NCBI GenBank assembly: GCA_007126865.1
Contig: SLAN01000185.1
Span: 1-11,522, forward strand
Origin: Spirochaetales bacterium
Lineage (GTDB): Bacteria > Spirochaetota > Spirochaetia > DSM-27196 > SKKC01
Reading direction: 5' to 3'
Length of the DNA: 11,522 nucleotides
The notes below the pieces were generated by a model that made no database searches, was not told the origin of the DNA, and worked only from the letters and a program-made list of their open reading frames with translations. Both the position numbers and the translations under genes were made by a program. Numbering within the stretch: the first letter of the stretch is position 1; every line of letters starts with the position of its first letter. Of the stretch, positions 7,838-11,522 are shown in pieces.

Positions 7838-7906
7838 GCCGGGCGCACAACGGCCCGGCGCACAACGACGGGACAACGACGGCCCGGCGCACAACGACGG
7901 CCGGGC
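7838..7906. repeat. Inverted-repeat mosaic between asnS and arginine deiminase genes
   Basis: The 7-mer GCCGGGC occurs at 7838-7844 and 7900-7906, and its reverse complement GCCCGGC at 7853-7859 and 7882-7888. The first three are each followed by the direct word GCACAACG; a fourth ACAACG lies at 7873-7878. This gives two perfect 7-bp hairpins (loops of 8 and 11 nt) in outward mirror order. It lies just upstream of the asnS -35 box and about 40 nt before the arginine deiminase start. It could be protein binding sites or a small intergenic repeat; it codes for nothing I can support. Confidence 0.75.
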
Positions 7907-7910
7907 TCCC

Positions 7911-7939
7911 TTGCCAGGACGGCACGGAGGCACGAGAAT
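7911..7939 (+). promoter_or_regulatory. Candidate promoter for arginine deiminase gene
   Basis: TTGCCA (7911-7916), 17 nt, then GAGAAT (7934-7939). The -35 is good and the -10 is weak (4 of 6). The predicted transcription start is at or 1-2 nt before the GTG at 7948, so this too would give a leaderless message. A GGAGG at 7926-7930 lies 17 nt before the GTG, too far for a normal ribosome binding site. Confidence 0.35.
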
Positions 7940-7947
7940 AAGCGGCC

Positions 7948-9258
7948 GTGACAAGCGAAACGAACTCCGTGCCGCCGAACCGGTCCCCCCCGGCGCCGCG
8001 AATCGAAAGCGAAATCGCCCCGCTCGAGGCGGTGATCGTTCACCGCCCGGGAAGCGAAATCGAGCAGATGACCCCGGAACGGGCGGGATCGCTCCTCTAT
8101 AACGATATCGTGCCGCTCTCGGCGGTATCGCATGAGTACGGATCTCTGGTTGATGTTCTCTCGCGCGATGCGGCGGTCTTCGAGATCGCCGATTTACTCG
8201 CGGCGAGTCTCGACGACGAGTCGACGCGCGCTCACCTGCTCGACCGCATCTGCGCGGCGCCGCCGGCGGACGCCCGGCGAGCCGAGCTCGAGTCGATGGG
8301 TGCGGCCGATCTCGCGCAGGTGGCGATTACCGGCCTCCGGACCGCGCCGAAATCGCTCGAGGATTACCTCGACACCCGAACCTACGACGTCCCGCCGCTC
8401 CCGAACCTGTACTTCATGCGCGATGCGGGCTTCGTCTACCGCGACCGGGTCTCGATCAGTGCGATGGCGCATCCGGTGCGGGATGCGGAGGCGGCCATCA
8501 ACAGCGCGGTGTTTCAGGCCCTGCGCAGTCGCTCCGGCGGACGCTTCGCCGCGCTCTTCGACGGCTCGGATGGCGCTGCACGAGACGGCCGATCGGGCTC
8601 ACCTGAGCGTACCTTCCGGATCGAGGGGGGAGATGTGCACATCATCTCGTCGACTCTCCTCGCGGTGGGAATCAGCGAGCGCACATCCGCGCAGGCGGTC
8701 GACCGGCTCTGCGCGCAGATCGGACAGGCGTGGGGCGAGCCGGTGACGGTGATCGCCTGCCTGCTGCCGGCGCAGCGTTCGTGTATCCATCTCGACATGG
8801 TATTCACCCGGATCGATGCCGATTGCGCGCTCATCTACGATCCGGTGGTTCGCGGCCCCTCCGCGATGCGAACGGTGCGAATCGATATCGAGCCGGGAGG
8901 CGAGCCGTCGGTGCGCGAGGGCGGACCGCTGCTCGAGGCGCTCTCGGCCGCCGGTTGCGATCTGAAACCGGTGGTCTGCGGCGGTGCGGATATCGTCCAT
9001 CAACAGCGGGAGCAGTGGCTCAGCGGAACGAATGCATTCGCGCTTGCCCCGGGTCGCATCGTCGTCTACGACTGCAACCGCTATACCCTCGATGAGCTCG
9101 ATCGCGCCGGTTTCCGCATCGTCGCTGCGGCGAGCTATGCCGCCGGCGCCGTCCGACCGGCACCGAGCGGCCGGATCGCCATAACGTTGCCCGGTGCCGA
9201 GCTCGCCCGTGGCGGCGGTGGCCCGCGCTGCATGACGCTGCCGCTTCGTCGCCGCTGA
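7948..9258 (+). CDS. arcA: Arginine deiminase
   Basis: Hydrolyses L-arginine to citrulline and ammonia, the first step of the ADI pathway that yields ATP through ornithine transcarbamylase and carbamate kinase. 436 residues against about 400-420 for the family. Family residues visible: EAVIVHRPGSEIEQMTPE (27-44), Asp159 in NLYFMRD, Glu226 in EGGDV, SERTS (243-247), His281 and Asp283 in HLDMVFT, and the nucleophile Cys428 in GGGGPRCMTLPL. All core catalytic residues are thus present. The GTG at 7948 is the first start after an in-frame TAA at 7939; the first internal Met (residue 41) would cut off conserved sequence. Extra length comes from an N-terminal Pro-rich tail (1-18) and an insertion near 200-222. 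No arcB, arcC or arginine/ornithine antiporter gene adjoins it, so its partners must be elsewhere or it works alone. It is divergent from asnS. Confidence 0.88.
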   Translation: MTSETNSVPPNRSPPAPRIESEIAPLEAVIVHRPGSEIEQMTPERAGSLLYNDIVPLSAVSHEYGSLVDVLSRDAAVFEIADLLAASLDDESTRAHLLDRICAAPPADARRAELESMGAADLAQVAITGLRTAPKSLEDYLDTRTYDVPPLPNLYFMRDAGFVYRDRVSISAMAHPVRDAEAAINSAVFQALRSRSGGRFAALFDGSDGAARDGRSGSPERTFRIEGGDVHIISSTLLAVGISERTSAQAVDRLCAQIGQAWGEPVTVIACLLPAQRSCIHLDMVFTRIDADCALIYDPVVRGPSAMRTVRIDIEPGGEPSVREGGPLLEALSAAGCDLKPVVCGGADIVHQQREQWLSGTNAFALAPGRIVVYDCNRYTLDELDRAGFRIVAAASYAAGAVRPAPSGRIAITLPGAELARGGGGPRCMTLPLRRR

Positions 9259-9277
9259 GTCGATACGCTCACCGGCA

Positions 9278-9297
9278 AACGCTCGGCTGCGGGCGTT
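9278..9297 (+). terminator. Hairpin after arginine deiminase, overlapping the next -35 box
   Basis: AACGCTCG (9278-9285) pairs with CGGGCGTT (9290-9297) through 8 pairs (one G-T) around the loop GCTG. It lies 20 nt after the stop. Only two T follow in the stem arm and no U-tract, so it is a weak terminator at best. Its right arm shares TT with the -35 box of the next promoter. Confidence 0.4.
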
Positions 9298-9325
9298 GAA
9301 CGTCGCGCCGCCGGATGGCTATACT
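9296..9325 (+). promoter_or_regulatory. Promoter of the DAHP synthase gene (sigma70-type)
   Basis: TTGAAC (9296-9301) and TATACT (9320-9325) separated by 18 nt, both near consensus. The predicted start is near 9332, giving a leader of about 20 nt to the ATG at 9352. GGAT at 9337-9340 is the only, weak, SD candidate. No leader peptide or attenuator fits in so short a leader. Confidence 0.65.
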
Positions 9326-9351
9326 GTTCTCACAACGGATACCTGCTGCCT

Positions 9352-10431
9352 ATGTCGAAACCTGTGTCGAAAACTGATGATCTGAGAATTCTATCGCAAT
9401 CGCCGCTGATCTCACCGCGGGAGCTGAAAGCGCAGATCCCGGCAACCGAGGAGCGTGAGGCGACCGTCGCCCGCGGACGTCGCGAGATCGAGGCGGTGCT
9501 CTCCGGTGAGGATACCCGCCTGCTGGTGATCGTCGGGCCGTGCTCGATACACGATCCCGATGCCGCTCGTGAGTACGCCCACCGTCTGTCGGAGCTTCGC
9601 GATCGTGTGGCCAGGCATCTTCTCATTGTCATGCGAGTGTACTTCGAAAAACCGCGAACCCGTCTCGGATGGCGCGGGCTCGTTCTCGATCCGCATCTCG
9701 ACGGCACGTACGACATCTCGACCGGTTTGACCGCCGGGCGACGGTTGCTCGCCGATCTCGCCGAGATGGGGTTGCCGGCGGGCAGCGAAGTGCTCGATCC
9801 GATCGTTCCGCAGTATATTGCCGACCTGACAAGCTGGGCGAGTATCGGCGCCCGCACAACCGAGAGTCAGACCCATCGCGATATGGCGAGCGGACTCTCG
9901 ATGCCGGTCGGATACAAGAACGGCACCGACGGCCATGTCGAAACAGCGGTGAATGCGATGGCCTCGAGCTTTCATCCGCACAGTTTTATCGGGATCGATC
10001 AGGAGGGGCGGACGTGCGTGCTCAACACTACAGGCAATCCGTCCGGCCATCTCATTCTGCGCGGCGGACGAAACGGGCCGAACTATGCGCCGGAGTCCGT
10101 CAAGCGCGCCGGCGAAATACTGGAGAAATCCAACCTGCCGCGGCGAGTGGTGATCGATTGCAGTCACGGCAACAGTCGAAAAGACCATACACAGCAGAGC
10201 ACCGTGCTCGAAAGCGTGCTGAGTCAACGTGCCGCCGGCGAGAGCTCTATCCGCGGTGCGATGATCGAAAGCAATCTCGTCGCCGGCCGACAGGATGTCG
10301 CACCGCGCGATCAGCTTGCGTACGGTGTATCGATCACCGACGCGTGTATCGGCTGGGACGATACCGAACGACTCCTCCTGCAAACGGCGGAGGCCGAAGC
10401 CGAACGCAAGGCTGGTGAGATGAGCGCATGA
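9352..10431 (+). CDS. aroF: 3-deoxy-7-phosphoheptulonate (DAHP) synthase, class I
   Basis: Condenses phosphoenolpyruvate and erythrose 4-phosphate to DAHP, the committed step of aromatic amino acid synthesis. 359 residues, typical of the AroF/AroG/AroH family. Metal ligands are all identifiable: Cys64 in VGPCSIHDP, His272 in DCSHGNSRKDH, Glu306 in MIESNL and Asp330 in SITDACIGW. Substrate-binding segments are FEKPRTRLGWRGL (98-110), GARTTESQTHRDMASGL (166-182) and Lys189 in GYKNGTDG. The N-terminal extension of about 45 residues, which carries allosteric contacts in the family, is present, so feedback control is likely. The region around 210-240 and DCSHGNS resemble AroF slightly more than AroG, but I cannot assign the inhibiting amino acid, and the symbol is generic. 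It has its own promoter and its stop overlaps the next gene's ATG by 4 nt. Confidence 0.95.
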   Translation: MSKPVSKTDDLRILSQSPLISPRELKAQIPATEEREATVARGRREIEAVLSGEDTRLLVIVGPCSIHDPDAAREYAHRLSELRDRVARHLLIVMRVYFEKPRTRLGWRGLVLDPHLDGTYDISTGLTAGRRLLADLAEMGLPAGSEVLDPIVPQYIADLTSWASIGARTTESQTHRDMASGLSMPVGYKNGTDGHVETAVNAMASSFHPHSFIGIDQEGRTCVLNTTGNPSGHLILRGGRNGPNYAPESVKRAGEILEKSNLPRRVVIDCSHGNSRKDHTQQSTVLESVLSQRAAGESSIRGAMIESNLVAGRQDVAPRDQLAYGVSITDACIGWDDTERLLLQTAEAEAERKAGEMSA

Positions 10432-11522
10432 GGCGCACTCGGGAGCGAGCGGTGCGATCGTCGCAGTATGAGCGCGGATTTCTGGACTATCCGGTGCTGC
10501 TGGTGTTCCTGCCGGCCTTCGTGCTGAGCCTCGTTATCCTCACGGCACTCTACGTGAATGTGCAACGAAACGAGCGGGAGGCGTATGAGCTTCGGCTCCG
10601 CTCGGAGACGACGCTGTTGCGTGAATCTGTTTCGCGCTTCGTGGAGTCCGCGGTCGCCGATATCTCGTTCCTGGCGAGCGAAGAACGGGTGCGGGCGTTT
10701 CTCGATGGCGAAGTTGCCAACCCGGACGATGCGCGGGGGCTCCTCGGGCTCCTTCTGGGAAGCCGAAGGGCGTATCGTTCGATCGAGCTCTACGATCTGA
10801 ATCTGGAGCGAGCCCTCTCCGTCTACGCTTCGGAGGAGGTCCGGTCTCATTCGCGATTCGACGTGGACGAGTCCGACTACACCGATCTGCCGCCGCTGCC
10901 CGACGGCGACCTCGATGACCTATTCGCTTTCGATGTATTAACGCTGCCGCGGGGAGCGGTTGCGGTTTCGGCTATGACCGCCGCCGAAAGTGCGGATGAG
11001 GAAGAGGCTCGCTATTTCGTTCGAATCGGCATGGCGGTCTTCGGTGACGCCGGCGACGATCCGACCGGAGCCGTTGTGGTCAGCGTGTACATAGATGGGC
11101 TGGCCGAACAGATCGGCTCCTTATTCGGCGCCGGAGAGGCCCGCGCGATTATCCGCGACGAGGACGGCACTCGTTTGGAGATCGACGCGACCGCCGCGTA
11201 TCGGGTCGACGACGGTCCGCTCGGCTCGGATGTGCTCGAACGGGCCCTTTCGTCCGAATCCACCGGGATCTACGTGGGTACGGATATCGCGTATGCGGTC
11301 ATGCCGTTCTATGGCGATCAGATCGGGACGACGGCCGCCGCACGAGAGGTGCCGGCGCTTCGCAGTTTTGTAGCAGGCCATCGTGAGGGAGAACGGTGGA
11401 TGCTCGCAAGCGTTCGTGACGCCGAAACGCTGCAACTGGAGGGTATGCAACGCGATCTCGCGTTTCTGGGCGTGGCCCTCGGTATTGCCGCCGCGCTCGG
11501 ACTCGGAACGTTCGCCGTCGCA
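10428..11522 (+). CDS. Membrane sensor protein, N-terminal part (output domain beyond window)
   Basis: I translated 365 residues by hand, open to the window end. Residues 1-21 are a basic cytoplasmic start, 22-44 a transmembrane helix (LLVFLPAFVLSLVILTALYV), about 45-342 an acidic extracytoplasmic domain, and 344-365 the beginning of a second transmembrane helix. The extracytoplasmic part has the helix-then-beta layout of double-CACHE sensor domains (ESVSRFVESAVADISFLAS at 67-85; RYFVRIGMAV and GAVVVSVYIDGLAEQI further on). Such proteins end in a histidine kinase, a diguanylate cyclase or phosphodiesterase, or a chemoreceptor domain; which one applies here cannot be seen. The start is the ATG overlapping the DAHP synthase stop (ATGA), with GGTGAG 8 nt upstream as SD, so its translation is probably coupled to the enzyme. 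The ligand is unknown. Confidence 0.8.
   Translation, partial: MRRTRERAVRSSQYERGFLDYPVLLVFLPAFVLSLVILTALYVNVQRNEREAYELRLRSETTLLRESVSRFVESAVADISFLASEERVRAFLDGEVANPDDARGLLGLLLGSRRAYRSIELYDLNLERALSVYASEEVRSHSRFDVDESDYTDLPPLPDGDLDDLFAFDVLTLPRGAVAVSAMTAAESADEEEARYFVRIGMAVFGDAGDDPTGAVVVSVYIDGLAEQIGSLFGAGEARAIIRDEDGTRLEIDATAAYRVDDGPLGSDVLERALSSESTGIYVGTDIAYAVMPFYGDQIGTTAAAREVPALRSFVAGHREGERWMLASVRDAETLQLEGMQRDLAFLGVALGIAAALGLGTFAVA

Noticed and set aside
7786..8133. N-terminal extension of asnS to the upstream ATG at 8133
   Set aside because: It would overlap the arginine deiminase coding region and cross the repeat mosaic and asnS promoter; the added residues are Arg-rich with no family match, while conserved sequence starts at 7785.
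9412..10383. 323-codon open frame on the minus strand
   Set aside because: Antisense to DAHP synthase, which has all metal ligands; it is a codon-position shadow.

Overview
The window is GC-rich, gene-dense bacterial chromosomal DNA. It holds eight protein genes (two cut by the window edges), short intergenic gaps, no RNA gene I could recognise and no transposon or CRISPR array. The mix is a long-form PPi-dependent phosphofructokinase, a Firmicutes/spirochaete-style galactokinase, a type I mannose-6-phosphate isomerase, asparaginyl-tRNA synthetase, an arginine deiminase and a class I DAHP synthase. I infer a high-GC spirochaete (Spirochaetaceae-like) or a similar fermentative anaerobe. That placement rests on gene content only and is moderately uncertain.

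Layout. Positions 1-2742 (minus strand) hold a two-gene unit, galactokinase then PPi-phosphofructokinase (3' end cut off at position 1), 16 nt apart. Positions 2743-2800 are a divergent intergenic region with a perfect 10-bp palindrome. Positions 2801-6217 (plus) hold a three-gene unit: manA, a UPF0178/YaiI-family gene overlapping it by 4 nt, and a 525-residue protein I do not recognise. Positions 6206-6325 are a four-copy 30-bp tandem array that begins inside the last codons of that unknown gene and repeats its stop codon. Positions 6379-7785 (minus) are asnS, convergent with the previous unit and read from a good sigma70-type promoter. Positions 7838-7906 are a mosaic of alternating 7-bp inverted repeats between the divergent asnS and arginine deiminase genes. 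Positions 7948-9258 (plus) are arginine deiminase. Positions 9352-11522 (plus) hold a DAHP synthase gene with its own promoter. It overlaps by 4 nt the start of a membrane sensor protein that is cut off by the window end after its extracytoplasmic domain.

Functionally, the left half is sugar entry into glycolysis: galactose phosphorylation, mannose-6-P/fructose-6-P interconversion, and PPi-dependent fructose-6-P phosphorylation. The right half is amino-acid metabolism and translation: Asn-tRNA charging, arginine catabolism, and the first step of the shikimate pathway. I found no convincing new defence or mobile system. The most unusual features are the repeat structures, start codons sitting very close to candidate -10 boxes (possible leaderless transcripts), the unrecognised 525-residue protein and the aroF-sensor overlap.
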